22,674 bases of DNA from Neocallimastix lanati (nom. inval.) (GCA_016946835.1 JACVTC010000501.1:1-22674); one strand, 5' to 3'. Counted from the stretch's first letter, positions 10,490 to 21,188 are shown. Made by a program: numbers and translations. Notes: generated from the letters alone by a model not told the origin.

Positions 10490-10587
10490 AACTTGTTTTC
10501 TTTAATTTTCTTTAATTTTCTTTAATTTCTTTAATTTCTTTAATTTCTTTAATTTTCTTTAATTTTCTTTAATTTTCTTTTATTTCT
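10490..10587 (+). repeat. CTTTAATTTT tandem array upstream of the LTR TATA box
   Basis: About nine units of TTTAATTTTC or its 9-base variant TTTAATTTC in a row. The array sits 55-150 bases before the TATA box in U3, where LTR elements often carry repeated enhancer sequences; that role is inferred from position only. Confidence 0.75.
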
Positions 10588-10640
10588 AATAATTACTGAT
10601 AACAACTGATAACTCAATATAATTAATTTTCCTGAAAAAC

Positions 10641-10650
10641 TATAAATAGG
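10641..10650 (+). promoter_or_regulatory. TATA box of element C's LTR promoter
   Basis: TATAAATAGG, a strong TATA match, with 217 bases of LTR left after it for R and U5. It lies in the same relative place as the TATA box of element A's LTR. Confidence 0.6.
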
Positions 10651-10867
10651 TGTAAAATTTCATAATAAAATATTTTTACTTGTGCTTTTATTAATTAATT
10701 TTAAAGTAATTTAAAATATTACAATGATTAATTAATAATATAATAATTTGAATTTTTACTAATAAAAAACTTATTTTAATAAAACATATTTTGAATTACT
10801 TTAGTGTCGAGAACCTTTTGTGTAAAAAACCTTATAACAATCTTAAGTAACATTAAGATTTGTTACA

Positions 10868-11660
10868 ATGATTATAATAATGATTATGATAATATAAATA
10901 ATAATGAACAATTCTATTTTGAAAATGATAAATTAATGATTATAATGGCGACAATGTTGTAGTATCTTCTTACGACAATCATAACAATTTGGAAGAAATT
11001 ATAGCTGCTGCAAAAAGAGAAAGAGATGAAAAATATAATAATATATTAACAAACGCTAATAAGAAGTTACGCAATATAACGAATAATTATGACAAAACTT
11101 CCATTAATAATTTAAATAATAATAATAATATTGTACACGAACATGATGTTGCAGTTGTACGTGGATATATTAATGGCTATCCTGCTTCAATTTTTATAGA
11201 CGCGTGTAGTAATGCAAATTTAATATCACGTAAATTTTTAAATAAATTTGTTAAAAATTATCAAATTATTGGCCATGATAAAAGTACAATTAGACAAGCG
11301 ATGGTTGATGATATAAGTCGTGTTTATGATATTGTTTGCTTAGCTGTTAAACTTGGTTCTGTTGAATTTATTACTGATTTTAAAATTTCCGATAAAGACG
11401 ATCCTTTTTATGATGCGATTATTTCTCTTAAAACACAATCTGATAACAGGATTCTTATTGACACAATTCATAAAGTTCTTGCATATATGAATATGGACAA
11501 TAAATTAGTACCTATTAGTAATATAGAAGATATAAATACCTTCCGTTCTCAGTCTTTATTATGTGTTTCTCCTGAACCAAAAATTGATATTGTTGAGGCT
11601 ACTTTATTTGTTGATGCTAATGAATCTAATTCTAATATTAGTGCTAAAGAAAAATATTAG
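10868..11660 (+). pseudogene. Element B: Asn-rich Gag tail and retropepsin-like protease
   Basis: After the end of element C the Asn/Tyr/Asp-rich coding pattern of B's Gag returns (10868-10985). The open frame then gives a charged helix (EEIIAAAKRERDEKY), another Asn run and a retropepsin-like domain: VVRGYINGYPASIFIDACSN, then ANLISRKFLNKF. The catalytic triplet reads D-A-C in place of the usual D-[ST]-G. The frame ends at 11660 in a small duplication of AGTGCTAAAGAAAA; the linker to RT goes on in another frame. Confidence 0.75.
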
Positions 11661-12620
11661 TGCTAAAGAAAAGACGATGTAATTAATTCTATTATTAATC
11701 AATTAAAATTTAAAAATAAAAAAAATTATAAAAAATTTTGTAGATTATTAAAAAAATTTGATGATATTATTGCCATTTCTTCTGATGATTTGGAACCTTC
11801 TAAATTATTTCCTCATCATATTATTTTACAAGAAAACTCTATGCCAATTAAACAAAAGGCGTATAAAATTTCTCAGGTTCAATCTAATGCTTTAAAGGAA
11901 GAACTTCGTAAATTATTGGAGAAAAAGTTAATTGAACCTTCTCATTCTCCATGGGCTTCTCCTATTGTTTTAGTTTTAAAGAAAAATGGTAAATGGCGTC
12001 TTTGTGTTGATTTTAGGAAGTTGAATGATATTACTATTAAAGATGCCTATGCACTCCCAAAAATTCGTGAAATCTTTGATGCTTTGAAAGATGCAAAAAT
12101 ATTTTCTTCTATTGATTTATTTAGTGGTTACCATCAAATTCCTATGTGGGCTGAAGATAAGGAAAAGACTTCTTTTACAACGAAATTTGGTAATTACTAT
12201 TTTAAAGTTACGCCCTTTGGTTTAACTAACGCGCCTGCTACCTTCCAGCGTGAAATGAATAGAATCTTCTTTGATTTAATTAATGATTGCGTTCAAATAT
12301 ATTTAGATGATATTATTATTTATTCCGATAGTTTTGAAAATCATCTAATTCATCTTTCCAAAGTTTTTAATATTTTAAGAAAATATAATTTAAAATTAAA
12401 CATAGAAAAATGCCATTTCTGTCAAACGGAAATTGAAGCTTTAGGTCATAAAAGTTACTACTGATGGTTTACTTCCTCTAGATAAGAAAACTCTTTCCAT
12501 TATGAATATGGCACCTCCTACTAATGTATCCGAACTTCGTTCTTTTCTAGGCATGACTGGTTATTATAGAAATTTCATTGACAATTACTCTGCTAAATCT
12601 GCACCTCTTTGTTCTTTGTA
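11661..12620 (+). pseudogene. Element B reverse transcriptase
   Basis: The main open frame (11790-12464) holds the RT fingers and palm: WASPIVLVLKKNGKWRLCVD, FRKLND, FSSIDLFSGYHQIPM, TPFGLTNAPATFQ and the catalytic YLDD (12300-12311), then LNIEKCHFCQTEIEALGH. One base too many or few near 12450 moves the connection (TTDGLLPLDKKTLSIM, LRSFLGMTGYYRNFI) into another frame, and a second shift near 12618 leads into RNase H. The upstream linker (11661-11790) contains KKFDDIIAISSDDLEPS before the typical pre-RT HHI segment. The first codon of the open stretch is TTG, so it is an internal part of Gag-Pol. Confidence 0.88.
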
Positions 12621-13541
12621 AGGAAGAATACTCCATTTGTTTGGACTGATTCTCAAAACAATAGCTTTCAATTATTAAAGAATTGTTTAATCAGTGCCCC
12701 TATCCTCTGTTACCCTAAATTTGATATTCCCTTTATTATTCGTTCCGATGCTTGTGGATATGGTATTGGTGGTGTTCTTTTACAACTTTATGATGATAAT
12801 ATTGAACACCCAATTTATTTTGTTAGTAGAAGTTTAAAAAAATCTGAGAAAAATTATACTACAACTGAACTTGAAGGCACCGCTGATTATTATTGCTTAG
12901 TCCAATTCGAACATTATATTTTAGGTAATCCATTCAAAACTATTCTATATACTGATCACAAACCTTTAGTTTCTATTATTAAAAGTTGTGAGCCGAATAC
13001 TCTTAAACATCAACGTTGGTGTGATAAATTTAGTAAACTCCAAGTTGATATTGTTTATCACCCTGGTAAAGCTAATTTGATTGCTGATGCATTGTCTAGA
13101 GTTGTTAGTAAAGACTTCTCTGTTACTAATGTTTGTATTAGTTCTAATTCTCTTCTTAATAGCGATATTCTGTTCACTTCTGTTAACAATTCTAATAGTT
13201 CCATTGATTCCTCCATTGTTAATAATTCACCTTTTGACGGCTCCATTCTCACCCAGGAGGAGAACGAAAAATTCATTTCTGAATTTATGTATAAATTTTT
13301 AACCGAAAAAATAGTTAAAATTGATAATAAATTATATTTTAGAGATGATAATAAATTAAGAAAAATTATTGATGATCCCTATGAAAAAATTAAAATTATT
13401 ACTAAAGAACATAGAGTGGGTCATGAAGGTATTCAGAAAACTTATGAAAGAATAAAAGAAAAGTATTACTGGAAAAATTTAATAATAGATGTAAAAAAAA
13501 TATATTTCGCTATGCAAAATATGCCAACTAAATCGTTCTGA
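12609..13541 (+). pseudogene. Element B RNase H and integrase zinc module
   Basis: RNase H has its four acidic residues in order: RSDACGYGIGGVLLQ (Asp), YTTTELEGTADYY (Glu), YTDHKPL (Asp) and LIADALSRV (Asp). A Ser/Asn-rich linker follows, then the integrase N-terminal zinc module (HRVGHEGIQKTYERIKEKYY). An extra A in an eight-A run (13492-13499) shifts the frame just before the two zinc cysteines, which can be read in another frame (CKICQ). The stop at 13541 is a result of that shift. Confidence 0.87.
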
Positions 13542-13545
13542 GCCA

Positions 13546-14421
13546 TTGCCGAAACCAACAGAAAAATATGGAACTCCTGTAGAAGCTCCTTTTTTTAGAG
13601 TTGGTTTAGATATTATTGGACCTCTAAAAGAAACACAACAAGGTAATAAATATATTATTGTTTGCGTAGATTATTTTACAAAGTGGATAGAAGCTAAACC
13701 ACTTCGTACTACTACTTCACAGGACGTAACAAATTTCTTAGTAGAAGTTTTTAGTAGACATGGTATACCAGAACTAATTATTACAGATAATGGTGTACAG
13801 TTTACTGCTGATTACACTAAAATATTTTTAGATCTATATGATGTGTACGTTCATTTTGTTAGTATATATCATCCAGAATCAAATGGATTAGTGGAAAACA
13901 GAAATAGAGAAATAGGAAAGCAATTAAGAAATTTCTCGAATGATAACAAACATTGGGATATTTTGCTACCGCTGGCTTTATGGGCTTTAAGAACCAATAA
14001 ATCTTCTGTAACGGGTTATTCAAGTTTTGAAACTTTTATATGGACGTAAGGAATTACTACTATATAAATTTAAGAAATTCAATTTTGGAAGATAATAGTA
14101 GAACTATAGACGAAATATTAATGGAAAGGTTCGTTGAGCATGCTAAATGGTTGAAAAAGCAGCAAAAAAAATGCTTGGAACAATCCATTATTGAAAACTC
14201 GAAGACAAGCTCAACAAAGTATGGAAAATAAGAAAAATTTTAAAATTGGTGATTTAGTAAAAATAAGAAATCACCAACGAACTAAACTTGAACCGTATTT
14301 CCTTGGTCCATATATAATTAAGGACATATCTTGGAATACAGTTCAATTACAGGATGCCATGGACGGTACAAAATTGGAAAGAAACGTCCATATTAAAAAT
14401 ATATTACCTTTTAATGAATGA
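13546..14421 (+). pseudogene. Element B integrase core and GPY/F module
   Basis: The DDE core is complete: GLDIIGPL (Asp), IITDNGVQFTADYTK (Asp) and HPESNGLVENRNREIG (Glu). An extra A near 14030 breaks the frame right after GYSSFE, and another in the A run near 14165 separates the middle part. The last frame (14191-14421) contains a GPY/F module, IGDLVKIRNHQRTKLEPYFL, then GPYIIKDI, and stops at 14421. No chromodomain follows. It would insert element cDNA into the genome. Confidence 0.88.
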
Positions 14422-14638
14422 AATTTCAAATTGAAATTTCAAAAATCTTTAATTTCTTTATATAAAAAAAAAAAAATTTTTTTATTATTAAAATTTTATT
14501 ATAAAAATTTTCAAAAATTTCATTTTTTTTATTATTAAATTTAATATAAATTAATATAAAAATTTTTAATCTAAATTATTATAAATTTAATTTCACTAAT
14601 TTCTTGCGAAATTAAGTTCAATTCTAGTAGGAAGTTTC
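14422..14638 (+). other. 3' non-coding region of element B
   Basis: AT-rich, no frame. It ends in a short purine run, AGTAGGAAG (about 14627-14635), a weak polypurine-tract candidate just before the LTR. Confidence 0.5.
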
Positions 14639-15143
14639 TGATATAAAACAAATATGTGTAGCAACATATTTGTATATTTGAATATTTGTATATTCAGATA
14701 TTAAATTTATATCTTATTATTTATAATAATTTATATTATTATATAATTTATATTATTATTTATATTTTATATTATTTATATTTTGTATATATTATTTATA
14801 TTCCTTATATATATTTCTTAAATATTAAATTATACTTCTTATTTTAAATTATTAAAGTTTGTAATTATTAAAGTATATATAATTAATATAATAGTTTATA
14901 TTATTATATATTATTCATATTAAAATATTATTTATTTATATATATATATTATATTTATATATATATATTTATTTATAATAATTATATATTATTAATACTT
15001 TACAGTATAATTAATATTAACTCTTATTCTTGTTTTTGTTTTTCTTTAGTAGAAATAATATTGTAATTATAAAATAAATATTAATAAAAATTATTAATAA
15101 CTCAAATACACTTATTAAACCAGCTACAACATAAAGAATATCA
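14639..15143 (+). repeat. 3' LTR of element B (borders proposed)
   Basis: Two nested perfect inverted repeats mark the possible ends: TGATAT...ATATCA (14639/15143) and TGTAGC...GCTACA (14657/15128). The outer pair is preferred because the purine run AGTAGGAAG stands close to it. The ends together make an imperfect 20-base inverted repeat. At 14648-14671 is a perfect hairpin, CAAATATG/CATATTTG. There is no second copy in the window to confirm the borders. Confidence 0.55.
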
Positions 15144-15320
15144 CATTATTCTTATATACACGTGTATAAATTTATAATTATATAAATATGTAACATTTAC
15201 ATAAACTTATGAATATATTTATATTTTTATGTTTTGTATATAACTAGTGTTATATTTTAAATATTTAATTAATAAATATTTATTTAAATTTATTTATTTT
15301 ATTTATTTATTTATTTATAT

Positions 15321-15409
<89 letters not shown>

Positions 15410-15636
15410 GTAATATTAAATGTTAATCATCCATTTTTAATTTATTTGATTTTTTTCTACAGTATTTTATTTTTAATTTAATTGGTTAAAAATTAAAAAA
15501 AAAATTTTAATTAATATATTATTCATTTTTTATTTTTTATATAAAAATATATTTCTAATTTATGTTTTTCTATTATTTTTAAAAAAATTAAAACTTTTTT
15601 CAAGAAAAAATTATCTTAAATTGAAAAATAAACAAA
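15144..15636. repeat. Intergenic AT-rich stretch with (TAA)n microsatellite
   Basis: About 28 TAA units fill 15322-15406, preceded by (TTTA)n. No frame or RNA was recognised. The last 100 bases should hold the promoter and leader of the hydrolase gene, but no distinct element stands out from the AT-rich background. Confidence 0.85.
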
Positions 15637-17450
15637 ATGGTTAATGTAACTTGGTTAGGTCATGCTGCTTTTATGTTCAAGCATAATGGATTCACTTTCT
15701 TAATTGATCCGTAATTATCTTTTTACTTATTTACTTTATATTATAACATTTTTGTTATATAATAATATTTATAAAGTATATTTTTTTTTCTATCGACCCC
15801 GCATTTTTTTATTATTAAAAAATAAAAATTACTTTTTTTGAAAATTGCTTATATAATAAATATAACGTATTTATTAAAAATTATTTTATTAAAAAAAAAA
15901 AAGATAAAAAAATAAAGTAATTAAAATAATATCATATAACTAGTAATAATTATAATAAAAGGATATTTAATAATTATATTATTGTTAAATTTTTAAAATG
16001 TTTATGTTATAAAAAAAAATATATATAAATATATATATATAAACAATTGTATATTTTTAATCTAACTATTATTAATTTCAATTTTTATTATATGTATATT
16101 TATATTATTTTATTCAAAAAGATTCCTTGCCAATCCAAATTGTCCAATTAAAGGTATTCCAACTGGTATTGATGCCATTTTAATTACGTAAGAATTTAAA
16201 TGAAATTAAAATATTTATTTATTTATTTATTTATTTAGTTTTTTTTTTTTTTTTCATTTTTATTTTTATTTTTTTGTTTTTTTTTTGAAATAAATATATT
16301 AAAATTTATTTTAAACTATTATTGTATACATTATTGTATATAAATAAAACAATTTAATTATATTTTTTTCTCCTTTTTATAAATTAATTTATTATAAAGT
16401 CATGGACACTCTGATCATATTGGTTCAACTGTTGAAATTTTAAAGGCAAATCCAAACTGTAAAGTTTACACCAATGTTGAAATTGCTACATATCTCAGTA
16501 AGAAGGCAAACAGTAACAATGTTGTTGGTTTTAATAAGGGTGGTACAATTAGTATTGGTGGAGGCTTTAATGTTACCATGGTATGTTAGAAAAAAAATAA
16601 AATAATATATATATAAAGTATTTTAATATTAGAAAAATTATATATATATATATAATTTTAATAAAATGTTATTATTAAAATTTAAAATTTATATTAATTT
16701 TTGTTTTGAAAAGGTTGATGCTCTTCATTCATCAGATATTGATACTGAAGATGGTATCTTACCAGGTGGTACACCAGCTGGTTTCGTTGTTAAGGGTAAC
16801 GATATCTCATTCTACTTTTCTGGTGATACTGGTAATTTTTTAAAATCATTTCATCTTATTCTTATTCTTATTATTATTATAATAACTACTAATATCAATA
16901 ATTATTAATAATAAAATAAAACTTTATAGATGTCTTCAGTGATATGGCTATTATTAATGATATTTACCAACCAAAAATTGCTTTCTTATGTATCGGTGAT
17001 TTCTATACTATGGGTCCAGTCCAAGCTGCATATAGTATCAATAAAGTAATTAAAAAAAAAATAAGAAGAGAAAAAAAGGAAAAAAAAAATATAAATATTA
17101 TATTAAATTTTACTATTAAGTATTATTCATATATCATTATTATTACATATATATTTACATGATATATTATTAACTATTAATCATTTAATTTTAATTTTAT
17201 ATTTTAGTTCTTACTAGTGTTAAAACTGCTATTCCAATGCACTTTGTGAGTATTTTAAATGATTTTTATTTAATTTTTTATTATATTTGAATTTTTATAA
17301 AAAATTATTAATTTTTTTAATTTTATATTTTAAACTATGTTTAGGGTACCTTCCCAGCTTTGACTGGTACTCCAGAAGAATTTGGAAAAACATATTAAGA
17401 CTGACACCAAGGTTTTAACTTTAAAGTTTGGTTCTTCGTATGATATGTAA
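15637..17450 (+). CDS. UPF0173/YtkL-type metal-dependent hydrolase (MBL fold), seven exons
   Basis: Exons: 15637-15710, 16122-16187, 16400-16580, 16714-16831, 16930-17045, 17208-17245, 17345-17450; all introns are GT-AG, 98-411 bases. The product, about 232 residues, has the usual length of the family. Motifs in order: MVNVTWLGHAAFMF, LIDPFLANP, the metal site HGHSDH (start of exon 3), ALHSSD, FSGDTDVF and IPMHFGTFPALTGTPEE. These are the His/Asp ligands of a metallo-beta-lactamase fold. The substrate is unknown for this family. The start is the first ATG, in an A-rich context. Two one-base problems exist: a base seems missing at the exon 5/6 junction (donor reads AAA/GTAATT where the frame needs one more base), and an extra A near 17390 would end the protein early at ACATATTAA. 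The family is mainly bacterial and archaeal, so lateral transfer with later intron gain is likely. The reading is sure; whether the gene is intact is not. Confidence 0.88.
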
Positions 17451-18319
<869 letters not shown>

Positions 18320-19300
18320 CAAGACTTTAACTTAGCTAAGGTGACCAACGCCTCCATGGAAAATCCAACTTTAATGAGTGGAAATTCCTTATTGAAAATG
18401 CCGCTAAACGTCAAGGTATTAAGGAATTCATGGAAGTCGACGTCGTTGGAAAACTTAATGATTAAGTTTTAAGTACAACCCCAACGTCAACGATGTTATC
18501 AACAAGGTAATTACTAAATTAATTGCCAAAATGTTGCCGCAAGCTCCTGCCGCACCTATTCGAAACAATAATGCTGAGGTTAATCGAAACAATGACGTTG
18601 ATATCAATACTCAGCTAACTAACTTTTTTGGTAATCCTCTTAATCATATCAGATTAGTTGAGGAAGCAGAAAGGATCGATGCTGACATGATTCTCATGAT
18701 CAGTAAGAATGTCGATGATTCTGTTTTAAGAGAAATCAGCAGACTTAATAATGGTTTCCGTATAATGGAAAGACTCAAATTAAAATATGGAAATTCAAAT
18801 GCTGATATGGAATACTGGCTTAAAAGGTTAAGAAGTATTAAAGCCAGAGATAGAAATCAAATCATCGAAAAGCTAGAACTTATGAAAGAAACTTTCGATG
18901 ATATGGAAGAACAACATGTGGAGATCACTGATAAGGAAAAATTAAAATATCTCTATAACGTACTACCGGATGATTATAAAAATATCATTCAAATTAATTT
19001 GAATAGTGACCCTAATGTATATATTAATAATCATCAAAAGTTTTATTTATGCAACATCTTACCATAGAAAATTGGGAAGATAACAAAAACCATTTGAAAA
19101 AGATGATCCAATTGGATCTAGATTTTATCAGTTGAGGAAGAAGAACTAGTAATTCCTCAAGAAAAATGAACACAACAACCATAATAACAAAAGCTCTAAC
19201 TCTAAGAAAAGAGGAAAGCCAAAATGGTAACCAATATAACAAATAATAATAAAGATAATAGTAACAAAGACAATAATAATAAATCATATTGCCACAAATA
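18320..19300 (+). pseudogene. Ty1/copia-like Gag remnant
   Basis: A Gag of the copia type (UBN2-like) is read in pieces. QDFNLAKVTNAS at 18320-18355, then HGKSNFNEWKFLIENAAKRQ (18355-18465), then after another shift a long frame with AERIDADMILMISKNVDDSV, RIMERLKLKYGNSNADMEYW and KLKYLYNVLPDDYKNI (about 18470-19067). The pattern of an N-terminal FxxWK, a middle helix set and LP-DDY fits copia Gag. Past 19067 there is Lys/Asn-rich sequence and a possible eroded knuckle near 19290 (YCHKY). No protease, integrase or RT of this element was recognised downstream; LINE pieces take up the space. Confidence 0.65.
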
Positions 19301-19373
19301 CTAACAGTCTAGTTACTTTTCGCAGTAATCTATAGAAAGTATTTCTCTTAATGATAATATTTCTGTATTTTCA

Positions 19374-19424
19374 GGAGAGAGTTTAGTGGAACGCCACAAT
19401 CATCTACTTTATAGATGTTACTTC
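19374..19424 (+). repeat. Arm 1 of an imperfect inverted repeat (partner 19710-19758)
   Basis: GGAGAG...TGGA...CCACA...AGATGTTACTTC on the plus strand is matched by the minus strand of 19758-19710. The last 12 bases are identical and the first six too; the middle is about 60-70% alike by eye. Both arms can be read as a short peptide with GESL...RCYFL. It may be two pieces of one repeat family in opposite orientation. Confidence 0.5.
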
Positions 19425-19479
19425 TTATTTAATTATTTTATATTTAAATGGTGATCATGGTACTACATATTTTATTTTA

Positions 19480-19769
19480 TTTTTTTTTTTTTTTTTAGAC
19501 AGGGAAGAGAATACACTTCCAAAAATTTATTAATTTTATTATAAAAAAATACATGTAGGTAAGGCGTACATTTGAAAATAAAAATAAAAATAAAAGTTAA
19601 AAAAATAAAAAATAAAAAAGCTCGAAAATATTATGTATTTCGGTAGTTGTACTATGCGGAATTTTCCCTTCCTAACAAAATAAACAAATAAAAAAAATAA
19701 TAAAACCAGGAAGTAACATCTTTTAAAAATAAATAGTGTGGTGTCCAATAAGCTCTCCCCGTATTCATC
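19480..19769 (-). mobile_element. LINE 3'-end fragment 1 (proposed)
   Basis: A run of 17 T at 19480-19496 is read as a poly(A) tail on the minus strand. Next to it is GTCT before the A run, and AAATACATG lies about 50 bases inside; both features recur in fragment 2 and in part in fragment 3. The right border at about 19769 rests on a weak 8-bp repeat (ATTTTATT) and is uncertain. No protein motif was recognised. Confidence 0.4.
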
Positions 19770-19886
19770 ATTTTATTGAGCTACTAAAAGCGAGATTCAA
19801 CCTTCGTAGAAATAATGATGATCCTGTATTATCATTATGCCTTATCAGTATGATGCCGACGACTCTGGGTTAAGTTTATGTATGCT

Positions 19887-19897
19887 CATGGATATCT
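19887..19897. repeat. Target-site duplication of LINE copy 2, left copy
   Basis: CATGGATATCT occurs here and again at 20824-20834, on either side of a stretch that has a poly(T) tail at its left end and LINE coding sequence at its right end. Eleven bases fits target-primed insertion. Confidence 0.65.
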
Positions 19898-20823
19898 TGT
19901 TTTTTTTTTTTTTTTAGACTTAGGAGAAAACTTTATTTAAATCATGTAATTTTAATATTATTGTAAATTAAAATAAAAAAATAAAAATACATGAAATTAA
20001 GTATTATATAATTATAAAGTGTGTTAGAAGCAATAGCTTCTAACTTTTCCCATTCATCGATGATCACACCACGTCCATTATTGCGATTAATAATTTCTGT
20101 ATTAGTGTTATCAACCGAATCTGTATCAGTTCTTTACCGGAGGTGAAAATCTATGCCTTATCATTTCGACGTCATAGTTCTTAGCAACGGTAGATTCAAC
20201 GGAATACATTTCATCATCATCTAAAAGATCGACAAATTAATGGTATTACGTTTTAGAAACTCCGCAATCTCCACAAAATACGGAACAATCGACGAAGTTG
20301 AACTTTGTTTAAAAATATTGTCACTAATTGTCTTTGTTCCCCATTATTGGGAGTTTAATTTTTTCATATAAATTAAAACGACCCCTTCCAAGAAGAGGAC
20401 TTCAATATAAAAATATTAAATAGTTATTAAGTCATAATCCTTTTCCTTAAATAAAAGAAAAACATCCAAGGATTGTTTGTTCAAATTAATTAGTGCCAAA
20501 ACTTCAAAAGAAGTCATCCAGAGAAAAGGTTAGAAGATTTATTTCTGTAATTTTCCAATTCTTTACAGGCAAAGATCCAGTGAGCAAAGCTAGGTACACT
20601 AACACCACAGCATGGGCAACACTTAGGGCAATCTTCTGAGACTATTTTTCTTTTAATGGAAATACTAATGTCAAATTTAATGCTACACCTAATTCGAGAA
20701 ATCCAAAAGAACCCCAATTGATACTTAGGATATTGAAATGTTAAGTTTTTGATTTCTGAAATAAATCCAAAATCATTCTTCTTGTAAATAATTACCTTTT
20801 TAGCTTTTGAGGGATTGAAGACA
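19898..20823 (-). mobile_element. LINE copy 2, 5'-truncated non-LTR retrotransposon
   Basis: Bounded by an 11-bp duplication. The poly(A) tail (plus-strand T run 19900-19915) is at the low-coordinate end, preceded in element sense by GTCT. About 920 bp of a 3' end remain: coding sequence with a zinc motif, then degraded C-terminal frames (20513 to about 20040), then a short 3' UTR. The cut at the 5' side is typical of incomplete reverse transcription. Confidence 0.7.
20040..20823 (-). pseudogene. LINE copy 2: C-terminal part with CPCC-HW-C zinc motif
   Basis: The frame open to 20514 contains VFNPSKAKKVIIYKKNDFG, then KCCPCCGVSVPSFAHWIFAC, i.e. C-P-C-C-x8-H-x4-C, as in the zinc-binding region after RT in many LINE ORF2 proteins. 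After the stop at 20514 other frames give FEVLALINLNKQ, then an RFNLYEKIKLPIMGN-like segment near 20350, as remains of the C terminus. The Met at 20837 belongs to the flank, not the element. Substrate would be the element's own RNA; here it is dead. Confidence 0.65.
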
Positions 20824-20834
20824 CATGGATATCT

Positions 20835-20890
20835 CATGAAAAAAATGAAATGAAAGAGTAAATGAAATTATATTAATAATAATAATAAAA

Positions 20891-20933
<43 letters not shown>

Positions 20934-21144
20934 AAAATAATATAGAAAAAAAATAATATGATCATTATTGTTAAAAATATTATAACATTCTATAGGACTT
21001 ATTTTCGAAATAATATGATGGATCATTTTTTTTTTTTTATTTATTTACAAACTATTAAAAAACTATATTGTTTTTTCACATTCATAAATAAAGATAAAAT
21101 TTTAACGGAAAATAAATACATAAATCTTTATAGATGCTAGTTTT
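20835..21144. repeat. Intergenic spacer with (TAAA)n microsatellite
   Basis: About 12 units of TAAA fill 20887-20935. The rest is AT-rich with no recognisable gene. It is old flanking DNA between two LINE insertions. Confidence 0.8.
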
Positions 21145-21157
21145 AAAATATACTAAC

Positions 21158-21159
<2 letters not shown>
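21145..21159. repeat. Target-site duplication of LINE copy 3, left copy
   Basis: AAAATATACTAACAT is repeated perfectly at 22191-22205. The left copy is followed directly by the T run (poly(A) tail) and the right copy directly flanks the truncated 5' end of the element. Fifteen bases is a normal LINE duplication length. Confidence 0.85.

Positions 21160-21188
<29 letters not shown>

Larger units (their letters stand above)
7541..10867 (+). mobile_element. Element C: 5'-truncated chromovirus nested inside element B
   Basis: Begins in the middle of RT at about 7541 and runs through RNase H, integrase, chromodomain, polypurine tract and a complete 3' LTR ending at 10867. Element B's coding sequence continues at 10868. 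The 5' LTR, Gag, protease and half of RT are missing. An LTR element does not integrate in that form, so the 5' half was deleted afterwards. Several one-base frameshifts are present. Confidence 0.87.
10238..10867 (+). repeat. 3' LTR of element C
   Basis: Begins TGTAAC after a polypurine tract and ends GTTACA exactly where element B's sequence resumes, giving a perfect 6-bp terminal inverted repeat and a length of 630 bp. Inside, in order: a tRNA-like block, a long hairpin (10386-10425), a CTTTAATTTT tandem array, a TATA box, and the R-U5 part. No second copy is present because the 5' half of the element is gone. Confidence 0.83.
6378..15143 (+). mobile_element. Element B: Ty3/gypsy retrotransposon without chromodomain, interrupted by element C
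   Basis: Gag (6378-7540) and the protease, RT, RNase H, integrase set (10868-14421) have the same orientation and order as one Ty3/gypsy element. The sequence on both sides of 7541-10867 has the same unusual Asn/Tyr/Asp-coding composition, so the halves fit together. A 3' LTR ends it at about 15143. The 5' LTR is not in view. The integrase ends in a GPY/F module with no chromodomain, so B is a different lineage from A and C. Confidence 0.85.

Noticed and set aside
7527-10882. AATGATTATAATAAT on both sides of element C as a target-site duplication
   Set aside because: The surrounding Gag sequence repeats AATGATTATAAT many times and C's 5' LTR is missing, so the match may be chance.
19539-19748. 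Minus-strand frame rich in Phe and Tyr as a membrane protein
   Set aside because: Its hydrophobic content comes from A/T runs in a LINE 3' UTR; no conserved pattern is visible.
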